Source: Thermofilaceae archaeon | Lineage (GTDB): Archaea > Thermoproteota > Thermoprotei > Thermofilales > Thermofilaceae | Length of the DNA stretch: 64,000 nucleotides | NCBI GenBank assembly: GCA_027027675.1 | Contig: JALVKT010000092.1 | Location: 21,048 to 85,047, forward strand | Direction of reading: 5' to 3' | Shown: positions 8,043 to 16,082 of the stretch, piece by piece | How positions within the stretch are numbered: position 1 is the first letter of the stretch | Layout: every line of letters starts with the position of its first letter | Program-made: the position numbers and the translations under genes | The notes under the pieces: generated by a model | What the model was told of the DNA's origin: nothing | The model's database searches: none | Seen by the model: only the letters and a program-made list of their open reading frames with translations

Positions 8043-8822
8043 ATGCGCCAATTCCTCGTATACATTGTAGGGCCGGCAGGCGCTGGAAAGTCGAGTTTTA
8101 CAGAGGCCTTTAGAGACTGGCTTAAAAGCCAGGAGACCCCTGTATCCTGCGTAAACCTTGATCCAGCCGTAGAGAACCTGAACTACGACCCTGAAGTAGA
8201 CGTCCGCGAGTACGTCTTTACGAGGGAGATAATGGATAAATACTCGCTAGGACCTAACGGTGCAATAATAGCCTCCATGGATCTTCTCCTCGAGCATCTA
8301 GCCCGTATAGATTCGAAAATAGAGGAGCTTGGGGAAGGGTACGTGTTAATAGATACACCGGGCCAGATGGAGATATTCGCTTTCAGGAAAAGCGGGAAAT
8401 ACCTTGTAGAGGCGCTTTGCAGAGAAAGAAGATGCGCCACCGTTTTCCTGGGAGACTCAGTGATAGTAGATAGGCCTGGAGATCTGTTATCTCAACTAAT
8501 GATGGCTGCATCCATCTATTACCGCTTCTCCCTCCCTATGACCACCGTGTTAAACAAGATTGACCTGCTTTCCCCGCCTGAACGGGAGAGACTTGAGAGA
8601 TGGGTGTCTTCCCCAGAAACATTTGAAGAAGCCGTCATGGCCGAGAAGTTCTTTACACGAAACATGTTTATTTCAATAAAGGATTTCCTGGAAACCCTTC
8701 CGCCAATACTTGTCTCATCAAAGAAATTCATAGGATTCGAAGAAGTATACGTTCACCTCCACGGGATATACATGGGCGGCGAAGACTTTGAAAGAACAAC
8801 CTCGCTTGTGGAAGGCGAATAG
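8043..8822 (+). CDS. GPN-loop GTPase
   Basis: GTPase of the GPN family, 259 residues, with Walker A GPAGAGKS (10-17), the defining Gly-Pro-Asn loop at 70-72, switch II DTPGQME and NKID specificity motif. Eukaryotic relatives help assemble and import RNA polymerase II; the archaeal role is unknown. It starts 3 nt after the TFB stop, so it is probably cotranscribed with gar1 and tfb, which suggests a link with transcription. Confidence 0.92.
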   Translation: MRQFLVYIVGPAGAGKSSFTEAFRDWLKSQETPVSCVNLDPAVENLNYDPEVDVREYVFTREIMDKYSLGPNGAIIASMDLLLEHLARIDSKIEELGEGYVLIDTPGQMEIFAFRKSGKYLVEALCRERRCATVFLGDSVIVDRPGDLLSQLMMAASIYYRFSLPMTTVLNKIDLLSPPERERLERWVSSPETFEEAVMAEKFFTRNMFISIKDFLETLPPILVSSKKFIGFEEVYVHLHGIYMGGEDFERTTSLVEGE

Positions 8823-8912
8823 TGCGTCACTGAGAGCATTAAAACTTGGGTGTCCGTGGAAAGCCTGGTACAATGCAAAAACATTAACAAACAAAAACTT
8901 TCTTTTGCAGCG

Positions 8913-9893
8913 TCACTGGCCCGGCTCTGAAGCCGCACTTGCAGGCTGGCTCTGAAGCATGTTAAACTCTACTAGCAGCTTAAACTCGTCCAATGAAAGC
9001 GGCTCGCCACGCTTGTACTTCTCGTAAGCCTCTAATGCCTTGGCATACATGACTTTCTTCTTCTTCTCTATCACACGTGAAAGCTCTTTGGCCTTCAACA
9101 GCACTGAGACACGCTCCAACTCCTCTCTAAGCGTCCTCTCCTCTTTTACTAGCTCTAAGAATTGCTCGTGATACTTATTGGCCTCTTCCCTCTTCTTCTC
9201 CCTCTCTTCACGTAACGCTTGGATTTTCTCTATAAGTTCATCACGCTGCTTTCTCAGCTCCTGGTACTTTTCCTTTAAAGCAAGATAGTTGTCTACAATT
9301 CCCTTAAGTTTCTCGTTAATCCCCTCTATCTCGTTACGCAGCTGTATAATCTGGTTCCTGGAGCTATCTATCTCCGCCCTAATCTCATTCATTCTCTTAA
9401 CATTAATGTAAATGCTTTCTAGGCTGCGTATCTTCTTGAGTATGGCCTTTTCCGCCTCCGGAGGCAAAGTCGTCGTTTGATATTGCCACTCAAGCTGCTC
9501 TATACGAGCCTTAAGCTCATCCGCGTCGTAACGGCGAGGACCCAAAAGGTTTCTGAGAAGCCTTATTTCTTCCCTCAGCTTCTTGATTTTAGCTCTATGT
9601 TCCCTAAGCGCCTCTATTATCTCGGCTCTCCTTTCTTTAAGTTCCTGCATCTGCTCATAATACTTGTTCTTCTCCTCTCGTACCTTAGAAAGCTCGTCTC
9701 TGATAGCCAGCAGTTCTTCCCTTAAAGACCTAATCTCGGCGGAAAGCCTCTTCACTTCACCGTTTAAAACATCGCGTTGTCTCCGCGCCTCCTTGGCCTT
9801 CTCGGACACCTCCTGAAGGCGCTGTTTTAGTTCACGGAACTGTTTCCGTAGCGTCTCGAGCTCATTGTTTGGAAGAGCGCTCCGTTCTTCCAT
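8913..9893 (-). CDS. Archaeal coiled-coil protein (COG1340)
   Basis: Nearly continuous heptad-repeat coiled coil rich in E, K, R and L, 326 residues, of the archaeal COG1340 family; function unknown. I place the start at 9893 (MEERSALPN) rather than the upstream ATG at 9941, because GGTGA lies just ahead of 9893 and the TATA box (about 9953-9962 on this strand) would put transcription start at about 9930, after the upstream codon. It is divergent from the RPC34-like gene across about 220 nt of A/T-rich DNA. Confidence 0.75.
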   Translation of the reverse strand: MEERSALPNNELETLRKQFRELKQRLQEVSEKAKEARRQRDVLNGEVKRLSAEIRSLREELLAIRDELSKVREEKNKYYEQMQELKERRAEIIEALREHRAKIKKLREEIRLLRNLLGPRRYDADELKARIEQLEWQYQTTTLPPEAEKAILKKIRSLESIYINVKRMNEIRAEIDSSRNQIIQLRNEIEGINEKLKGIVDNYLALKEKYQELRKQRDELIEKIQALREEREKKREEANKYHEQFLELVKEERTLREELERVSVLLKAKELSRVIEKKKKVMYAKALEAYEKYKRGEPLSLDEFKLLVEFNMLQSQPASAASEPGQ

Positions 9894-10113
9894 ATGTTCA
9901 CCGCATAGCGTTGTATGCTGTTCTAGACAGCATGCTACCAATATCGCCCTCTTTATAAACTTTATTTTATAGAAGCCGCGAATTTTTAACTACTAAATTA
10001 ACACTTTTTTACATATTAAGGGACAATCGATGCATAAAATATCTCACTTATGCCTCGCAGCTGGCTGAAACCATCTTCTACTCTCGTAAGCGATTTATGA
10101 GACTGGCGCTAAA
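9894..10113. promoter_or_regulatory. A/T-rich divergent promoter region
   Basis: Contains TATA-like stretches in both directions: on the minus strand AGTTTATAAAG near 9953-9963 for the coiled-coil gene, and on the plus strand ATAAAATATC near 10034 and GATTTATGAG near 10092 for the RPC34-like gene. The last of these is about 22 nt from the GTG at 10114, which suggests a leaderless transcript. I found no RNA gene or conserved ORF in it. Confidence 0.5.
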
Positions 10114-10548
10114 GTGATAATAGTAAAGGAAAATGGACGCGCTAGGCGGAGAACAGTGGCGGAAACTAGGCAACAGCCATTACAGTATAGAAGAATAGAG
10201 AAAGAGATAATAAATCTTGTAAAAAACGCTGGAGATGAGGGAATAATTCAAAGAGAACTTTGGAAAAAAATAGGCTTAGATAGCAGGCGAGGAATAAAAA
10301 TTCTAAGAAGGCTTGAACAGCAAGGAATAATCTCACGTACCGAGATAATATACAAGGGTAGAAAAACCTACATACTCAAGCCAGCCTCTATGATGAAGGC
10401 GCAAATAGTTATTCCGGAGTTCTTAGACGACGTACCCTGCATGTTCTGCCCCAACCTTTCTCGCTGCGAAAGCGGGGCTCAGAGCATAGCTGACTGTGAA
10501 ATACTTAATAAATGGATAGAGGAAAAGAAGAAAAGAGATGACCCGTGA
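10114..10548 (+). CDS. RPC34/RPC39-like winged-helix protein with cysteine cluster
   Basis: Winged-helix protein of 144 residues with a C-terminal cluster C109, C112, C118 and C128. This architecture matches the crenarchaeal orthologue of the RNA polymerase III subunit RPC34/hRPC39, in which four cysteines bind an iron-sulphur cluster. The start is GTG at 10114, probably leaderless. It overlaps thpR by 11 nt and heads a run of RNA genes (thpR, cca). Whether it joins RNA polymerase here is inference from the family. Confidence 0.7.
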   Translation: MIIVKENGRARRRTVAETRQQPLQYRRIEKEIINLVKNAGDEGIIQRELWKKIGLDSRRGIKILRRLEQQGIISRTEIIYKGRKTYILKPASMMKAQIVIPEFLDDVPCMFCPNLSRCESGAQSIADCEILNKWIEEKKKRDDP

Positions 10549-11107
10549 ATTTCTAAGACTCTTTATCGCGATAAAGCTCGACGACCAAGCTATCATAGAC
10601 AAAATAACTAGGCTACAACACGACCTCTTAACAGCAAAGCTTCGGGCAAAATATGTTGAGCCCGAAAACCTCCACATAACCCTAAAGTTTATTGGAGAAG
10701 TCCCGCCCGAAGTGGCAGAGCGAATCGCAAAATCCCTCAGAGAAATCCAGGGAAACCAGTTTGAAATAGAGTTCTACGGCATAGGGGCTTTCCCATCCCT
10801 CTCTAGGCCCCGCGTGCTCTGGATAGGCGTACGTAGCGGAGCGAGCCAGCTAGAGACTCTTGCAGAGTCGATTGAGACCACTCTTTCCCGGCGGGCTCGC
10901 ATAAAAAGGTCTGAGAAGAGCTTTCACCCACACCTTACCATAGCAAGGGTAAAGGGTCGACTAACCCTAGATGCAAGGAAGATTCTAGAGGCTCACAAGG
11001 AAGACATCTTTGGCCAGATAAAAGCGCGCGAGTTTCTACTCATGAAAAGCACCCTAACGCCTAGGGGCCCCATCTACAACGTGGTAGAAAAATATGAACT
11101 CATCTAA
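10538..11107 (+). CDS. thpR: RNA 2',3'-cyclic phosphodiesterase
   Basis: 2H-superfamily phosphodiesterase that opens 2',3'-cyclic phosphates on RNA ends (formerly called 2'-5' RNA ligase). The two catalytic HxT motifs are H46-I-T48 in LHITLKFIG and H132-L-T134 in HPHLTIARVK. The length of 189 residues is normal. It overlaps the RPC34-like gene by 11 nt and the CCA-adding enzyme by 14 nt; the thpR-cca pair is conserved in archaea and points to tRNA end repair. Confidence 0.92.
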   Translation: MTREFLRLFIAIKLDDQAIIDKITRLQHDLLTAKLRAKYVEPENLHITLKFIGEVPPEVAERIAKSLREIQGNQFEIEFYGIGAFPSLSRPRVLWIGVRSGASQLETLAESIETTLSRRARIKRSEKSFHPHLTIARVKGRLTLDARKILEAHKEDIFGQIKAREFLLMKSTLTPRGPIYNVVEKYELI

Positions 11108-12461
11108 TGAGGGACGGCTTCCCCCTTGTCTCCACGATATAGCTCTTCGACTAACTCCCAGCTCTAAGGAAAGGTTACATGTAGACAAAATAGCGGAGCG
11201 AGTTAGAAGAGAAGCCGAGGAGGCTGCAAGAAAACTCTACGGCAAAAAAGTAGTCCTCGTCGAATACGAAGGATCCTATGCGAAGGATACGTGGCTCTCC
11301 GGAGAACTAGACCTGGATCTTTTCGTGTTTTTCTCGGAGGACTTCGAATTAAAAAGCTTCGAGGAAGCAATTAAGAAGATAGCCTTTAGAGCAGCAGAAA
11401 GACTCAATGCAAAGCTTGAGCGTCGATACGCGGCTCATCCATACTACACGTTAATCCTTGATTCCCTAAACGTGGATCTAGTACCAGCGTACTATGTAGA
11501 AGACGTTGAAAACATAAAAACCCCTGTAGACCGGACACGTTTCCACACACTATACGTAAAAAAGGAATTATCCCGGAAGCCCTATCTAAAACAGGACATC
11601 AGACTCCTAAAGAAACTCCTTAAACTGCTGTGGATATATGGGGCGGAAATAGAGGTTCAGGGCTTTTCGGGCTACCTCACCGAAATACTAGTTATAAGAC
11701 ATGGAGGCCTCCTGCCCCTCTTAGAGAAAGCCGCTACCTGGAGGCCCTGGAAGACCGCAATACCCCCCAGCACTAAAAGCGAGTTCAAGGCCCCCCTCAT
11801 AGTTCTAGACCCCGTGGATCCGCAGAGAAATGCGGCGGCAGCAGTAAGCGAAGAGTCCCTAGCCAAGTTCATAGCTCTCTCAGTTCTCTCGTCGTCAGCA
11901 CCGGAAAGGCTCTGCTGCATATATAGGAGTCTAGGACGCATTAAAGAAAGCTTTGAGGAAAAGCCTCGTAAGCTCGAATTCTTTATAGTGTCAATTAGTC
12001 TTAAGAAAAACAATGCGTCTCCCCAGGAAATAGCGGGTATAACTCAAAAACACCGCGTAAAAATAGTGAGAAACGCTGAAAAACACGGTTTTCAAATAGC
12101 GAGAAGCAAAGTCTTTCTCTGCGACAATAAATCCATCATAGTTTTCGAAGTCATAAACCCTGTATTACATCCCTTCTCCCTACATCGAGGACCCCCAGTC
12201 TATTCCCCCCACTCGGCAGAGTTCATCTCAAAATGGAGGGGTCACCCGCTAATGATAAGGGACAGCCGCTGGTACACGGTTATAGATACAACGCCCCGCT
12301 ATTTCATGGACGTTGTAGAGAACACGCTGAATAGTGATCGGAGAATAAAATGGGCTCGTCTAACCCTAGAGGAGTTACCGGCGAAATGTCCTAAAGCGTA
12401 TCAGTGGCTTACACAAGGAGAAAAATGGGCGTACTGTCTAGTTACACAAGAGAAGAACTAG
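11094..12461 (+). CDS. cca: CCA-adding tRNA nucleotidyltransferase (class I)
   Basis: Adds or repairs the CCA tail of tRNA without a template. Archaeal class I features: GSYAKDTWLSG (60-70) followed by D73 and D75 as metal ligands, then the characteristic HTLYVKKEL segment and the C-terminal body and tail domains. The length of 455 residues is typical. The start ATG lies within the end of thpR. The 3' end overlaps the kinase-like gene. Confidence 0.93.
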   Translation: MNSSNEGRLPPCLHDIALRLTPSSKERLHVDKIAERVRREAEEAARKLYGKKVVLVEYEGSYAKDTWLSGELDLDLFVFFSEDFELKSFEEAIKKIAFRAAERLNAKLERRYAAHPYYTLILDSLNVDLVPAYYVEDVENIKTPVDRTRFHTLYVKKELSRKPYLKQDIRLLKKLLKLLWIYGAEIEVQGFSGYLTEILVIRHGGLLPLLEKAATWRPWKTAIPPSTKSEFKAPLIVLDPVDPQRNAAAAVSEESLAKFIALSVLSSSAPERLCCIYRSLGRIKESFEEKPRKLEFFIVSISLKKNNASPQEIAGITQKHRVKIVRNAEKHGFQIARSKVFLCDNKSIIVFEVINPVLHPFSLHRGPPVYSPHSAEFISKWRGHPLMIRDSRWYTVIDTTPRYFMDVVENTLNSDRRIKWARLTLEELPAKCPKAYQWLTQGEKWAYCLVTQEKN

Positions 12462-13192
12462 CCTTTATCCTATGCTACCCCACCCCCACCGCCAGCTGCT
12501 TCAACAAACGCGTAGTCGAAGCCTCTCTCTTAGGGGTAAGGCGGTTCCTGCGTCAAGGAAAAACACTGATAAACGGTGTCCCCGTAGTCGGAAAAGGAAC
12601 AACAGCCATAGTTGTTGCCGCTGAACATGTCAGAGGAGTCCTTGCAGCCCTCAAAATTAGAAGATTGGACTCAAACAGGCCCTCTATGCTCAGGGAGGCC
12701 TATATTCTACGCCTGGCAAACACCGTGGGTGTAGGCCCTTTGTTTCTAGCTGCATCAAAAAACTTGCTTCTCTGGAGACTCGTCAGGGGTGTGTCTCTGC
12801 TTGAGTGGTTAAAGAGTCGGAAAGATCCCGAAGAAGTGAAAAAACTCTTTGTCCAGCTACTTTACCAGTTATACCTGCTCGATAAGACAGGAATTGTACA
12901 TACAGAACTTTCTCGTCCAAGCGGGCATATACTAGTGGAAAACGGCAAACCTGTTGTACTAGATTTCGAGTCAGCCTCACTTACCAGTAAAAAGTCAAAT
13001 GTCACGCAGTTTCTCTCGCTGCTTTTAAGGAATACAGAGTATTCCATAATCCTCCGCAGCTATATTCCCGAGCTCCCAGATAGAGGAAAACTACGCGAAA
13101 TATTGCGCCAGTACAAAAGGAGGAGAGACATAGAGTATCTCTTAAAAGGGTTAAAGCTTAGAGATTATTTGACTATCTCTATTACAACATAA
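12425..13192 (+). CDS. Atypical Ser/Thr protein kinase-like protein (COG2112)
   Basis: Archaeal kinase-like protein of the COG2112 group, 255 residues from 12425. The nucleotide-binding loop is GKGTTAIV, the ATP-binding lysine is in ALKIRR, and DFESAS stands in place of DFG. The catalytic loop reads HTELSRPSGHIL, with no HRD aspartate, so catalysis may be altered or absent. The start at 12425 is preferred because AAGGAG lies five bases upstream; an upstream GTG at 12404 is in frame. It overlaps cca by 37 nt and is convergent with the Lrp-like regulator by 28 nt. Confidence 0.7.
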   Translation: MGVLSSYTREELAFILCYPTPTASCFNKRVVEASLLGVRRFLRQGKTLINGVPVVGKGTTAIVVAAEHVRGVLAALKIRRLDSNRPSMLREAYILRLANTVGVGPLFLAASKNLLLWRLVRGVSLLEWLKSRKDPEEVKKLFVQLLYQLYLLDKTGIVHTELSRPSGHILVENGKPVVLDFESASLTSKKSNVTQFLSLLLRNTEYSIILRSYIPELPDRGKLREILRQYKRRRDIEYLLKGLKLRDYLTISITT

Positions 13193-13635
13193 GTTCTAGT
13201 TTCCTTAACACCATCAATATTACTGATCCTATTAAGAACTTCGTCGAGGTTCGACTGTGAAAGCTGCATCAGCACGTCAATGTCACCTGTTACACGGAAA
13301 ATCTTGTCCACCGGGAGACGCTTTAACTCTTCATAAGCCTTTACTCTCCTATGTGGTTCGATGCGGAGAGCGATGAAAGCGTCGCCTGTCTTTAGCCCTA
13401 GTACTTCGAGTGCTTTTTCTGTCAAGTCGATGAAGCCTCTCCCTGTCCTGATAAGGCCAAGCTCCTTAAGTTTGCGGAGGTGGATGTTTAGTGCTTGCCT
13501 TGAAATTCCCAGTTTCTCCGATATTGCTTGTTGTGTCTCATCTACGGTGTATACTTTTACAGGACGACTTCTGCGGTAAAGATACTGTAAAAGCTCCATT
13601 TGTTTCTCTGTTAATATCTGTTTGCCTCTTGACAT
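13165..13635 (-). CDS. Lrp/AsnC-like transcription regulator
   Basis: Regulator of 156 residues: an N-terminal winged helix-turn-helix (ISEKLGISRQALNIHLRKL) and a C-terminal RAM-like ligand domain (VTGDIDVLMQLS, ending TYVVIEIVK). Archaeal Lrp-like proteins bind amino acids or nucleotide ligands and act as octamers. Its promoter lies in the A/T-rich stretch 13640-13750. No target gene can be named from context. Confidence 0.8.
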   Translation of the reverse strand: MSRGKQILTEKQMELLQYLYRRSRPVKVYTVDETQQAISEKLGISRQALNIHLRKLKELGLIRTGRGFIDLTEKALEVLGLKTGDAFIALRIEPHRRVKAYEELKRLPVDKIFRVTGDIDVLMQLSQSNLDEVLNRISNIDGVKETRTYVVIEIVK

Positions 13636-13759
13636 AGTGATAGTAGAAGAATGTGAGACATAATAAATGTTTACTTATGTAAAAAATGTTGATAAAAATA
13701 TTATTTAGTAATATATATTTCAAAAATAGAGGAAACCTATATTTGTAACTTATCTCTAT

Positions 13760-13830
13760 TAGCCTCGGGGGTGGGCAGGCCCAGAAGAAAGCCGCAGGTC
13801 CCGGGTTCAAGTCCCGGCGGGCCCGCCATT
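13760..13830 (+). tRNA. Orphan tRNA 3' half with its own leader (split tRNA or attachment-site remnant)
   Basis: Bases 13790-13830 read as a perfect 3' half of a tRNA: anticodon-stem 3' strand GCCGC, variable loop AGGTC, T arm CCGGG-TTCAAGT-CCCGG, acceptor strand CGGGCCC, discriminator G, then encoded CCA. No 5' half (expected to begin GGGCCCG) lies upstream; that side is A/T-rich. A G/C-rich leader from about 13763 (CCTCGGGGGTGGGCAGGCCC) precedes the half, with a TATA-like CTATATTTGTAAC (from 13737) about 25 nt earlier, as expected for a trans-spliced half gene. The sequence is close to the 3' half of tRNA-Arg(TCT) at 41.3 kb. An integration scar is the main alternative, but no integrase is near. 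Confidence 0.6.
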
Positions 13831-13890
13831 AATCATTATTTATATCTTAGAATTGTTGTGGACTATTAAAAAGAAAAGATGGCAAGAAAA

Positions 13891-15978
13891 CTATTTCTTG
13901 CCCGCGATACGCTTGGCTATCTCTAAGCCCCTTGCTGTAAGTTTATAGCCCATATGCGGTCTTCCGTCAATGTATATTATCGAAGGTATGATCAGTTTCT
14001 TTTCTGCAAGCTTTCTTACAGTCTTAGAGAATTTTTCACGAGAAAGCCCTGAGAGCTCGTGCACCGATACATGGTCTCCCTCCTCTCCCAACGTGTATAT
14101 AGCCTTTATGACGGCGATTTCCTCTGGTGAAAGGTCTATGGGAGGCACGCCAGCACTTATATTCTCACGTTGTACCGTGGGCTGGACAACCCTCTTTACC
14201 GGCTTTACGCTTACCGCGCTAGACCTTGGCGTAGCGCGCCTCACGGGGGAAAGAGTTGTGGCTGCGGCTACAGGCGCAGCTGGCCGCACAGTAGCTTTGG
14301 CGACGGGCATAGGTAGAGCATTGTGAGCCTCAAGCTCCTTGTATGCCTGCTCAAACGTCTCCTTCGGGTTTATGTAATACCTGTTAATGTTAACGAAAAC
14401 GTCTTTTGTCTCAGTAATGCCCTTAAATTTCATCCATTCAAGAACTATTCTTCTCCGTGCTATTTCTTCGTAGATATCATTAGTGGTCTTTCCAAGCCTG
14501 CGAGCCAGGTATTCTACATGGTAACTGTCATTTACCCTTACGTGAACGTCCCTAGTGGGATCCCACCTAACTATCTCCCTATATTTCTCGTAGTCCTCTA
14601 TCTCCCACACGTATCTAACTCTACGGGCAAATTTCCCGTTGGGAAGAATGGTTCTCTCCGAAAGAAGGGCTAAGTTGAGCGACGGTATGTATGCGGGTGA
14701 CACGTTCATCGGCGGGCTTATCAGCCTCTGTATTGCCCTTTGCAGAGAGTCTGCGTGCATCGTAGACATGCCGCCGTGACCCGTGCTCATAGCCTGGAAG
14801 AGGACGAAGGCTTCTTCGCCTCGGATCTCTCCAACGATAATGTAGTCCGGCCTATATCGAAGAGACACCTTAACGAGGTCATAAAGCGTTATTTCGCCAG
14901 CCTTTGTTTCTCCAAGCCCGTAGCTCTCCCTGCTTACGAGTTGCACCCAGTTTTCGTGTGGCAGGTTAAGCTCGGGGGTCTCCTCTATTGTAACTATCTT
15001 GAAGCCTGGTTTGAAGAAGTTTGCGATAGCGTTTAGGAGAGTCGTTTTTCCAGCGGCGGTGGCGCCTATAACCATGAGGGTCATCCTATTTTCTACGAGG
15101 AACCAGAGGTATGCGGCTGTCCATGAGTCAATGTTGCCCATACGTATCATGTCTACTATCGAAAACGGCTTTTCCCTGAACTTCCTGATAGTAAACGTGC
15201 TTCCACGGGGCGAGACCTCTTCACCGTAAGTTGCTGCTAGCCTGTGGCGTCCAGGGAGCATGGCGTCGACTATGGGGAAAGCCGCTGATATGTGCTTCCC
15301 AGACATGTGGGCCAGCTTAATTATGAACTCTCTGAGGTAGTCACGGTCATGGAAGACTATGTTTGTAGGGATGCTCTCATAGTCTCTGTGCCACACGTGT
15401 ATGGCCCTGTCGACGCCGTCGCAGCTGATATCTTCTAGCCTGTAATCGCGCATTAAAACCTCGATGGGGCCATAGCCCAAGAGGTCACGTTCAATATAGT
15501 AGAGAATCTTGCCCCAGCTCTCCTCTGTCACGCCTTTTATTGACCGCTTATACTTCTCCGCGAGTCGTCTAGCCTCCTCTATAACGTGTTTCCGGATGTC
15601 AACTTCAAAAGACTCTGGGGGTTCAAGCTCTACGCTGAGAATATCGATGAGCTTATCTACAGCTTTTCGCTCGTTAGGTGTCAGCTGTACTTCTTGGGCA
15701 AAGTATACCCTCTGATTTCCCAGTTCAGGTATCTCCGCTATTACAACTTTCGCGTAAGGCTCGGCCACCCAGTACTCATCGATAACATTGTACTCCTTCT
15801 TCAGGGGAAGATAGATTATAGGTTCTTTTTCCTCCTCTTCCTCCTTGCCTTTTTTCTTCTTTTTCTTTACTTTAGTTTTCTTTATTTTTTCCTCCTTTTT
15901 CTTATTTTTGTCCTTTAAACGTTTTTCTTTAAGCTTCTCTTCCTGGGTGGCGCTTTTCTCTTTAGTTTTGACCGCCAA
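13891..15978 (-). CDS. Type II/IV secretion or pilus ATPase with C-terminal winged helix
   Basis: GspE/VirB11-like ATPase powering an archaeal pilus or secretion machine. From a TTG at 15978: a lysine/glutamate-rich charged stretch of about 50 residues, an N-terminal domain, then Walker A GATAAGKTT (K311), EETPEL, and the Walker B/His box region GEIRGEEAFVLFQAMSTGH. An A/P/V-rich linker leads to about 75 residues resembling a winged helix (HELSGLSREKFSKTVRKL), not normal for this family. The TTG is chosen because a G-rich Shine-Dalgarno precedes it and the minus-strand TATA (about 16014-16025) overlaps the alternative ATG. It is divergent from its likely membrane partner at 16083. Confidence 0.85.
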   Translation of the reverse strand: MAVKTKEKSATQEEKLKEKRLKDKNKKKEEKIKKTKVKKKKKKGKEEEEEKEPIIYLPLKKEYNVIDEYWVAEPYAKVVIAEIPELGNQRVYFAQEVQLTPNERKAVDKLIDILSVELEPPESFEVDIRKHVIEEARRLAEKYKRSIKGVTEESWGKILYYIERDLLGYGPIEVLMRDYRLEDISCDGVDRAIHVWHRDYESIPTNIVFHDRDYLREFIIKLAHMSGKHISAAFPIVDAMLPGRHRLAATYGEEVSPRGSTFTIRKFREKPFSIVDMIRMGNIDSWTAAYLWFLVENRMTLMVIGATAAGKTTLLNAIANFFKPGFKIVTIEETPELNLPHENWVQLVSRESYGLGETKAGEITLYDLVKVSLRYRPDYIIVGEIRGEEAFVLFQAMSTGHGGMSTMHADSLQRAIQRLISPPMNVSPAYIPSLNLALLSERTILPNGKFARRVRYVWEIEDYEKYREIVRWDPTRDVHVRVNDSYHVEYLARRLGKTTNDIYEEIARRRIVLEWMKFKGITETKDVFVNINRYYINPKETFEQAYKELEAHNALPMPVAKATVRPAAPVAAATTLSPVRRATPRSSAVSVKPVKRVVQPTVQRENISAGVPPIDLSPEEIAVIKAIYTLGEEGDHVSVHELSGLSREKFSKTVRKLAEKKLIIPSIIYIDGRPHMGYKLTARGLEIAKRIAGKK

Positions 15979-16082
15979 AATCCCCCCTCTCTTGATTTCA
16001 GGTCTACATCCCATATAAATTAATAAGCACGCGGGTTGCGCGGAACGCAGCCAGCAATAACCCATAAAAACGTCTTCGAGAC

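Noticed and set aside
13640..13890. Mobile element scar around the tRNA half
   Set aside because: The region has low G/C but there is no integrase, direct repeat or foreign gene nearby; kept only as an alternative explanation.
15800..15960. Simple-sequence expansion in the secretion ATPase N-terminus
   Set aside because: The lysine/glutamate-rich run is in frame, uses mixed AAA/AAG/GAG/GAA codons and is probably a normal charged region, not an error or repeat element.
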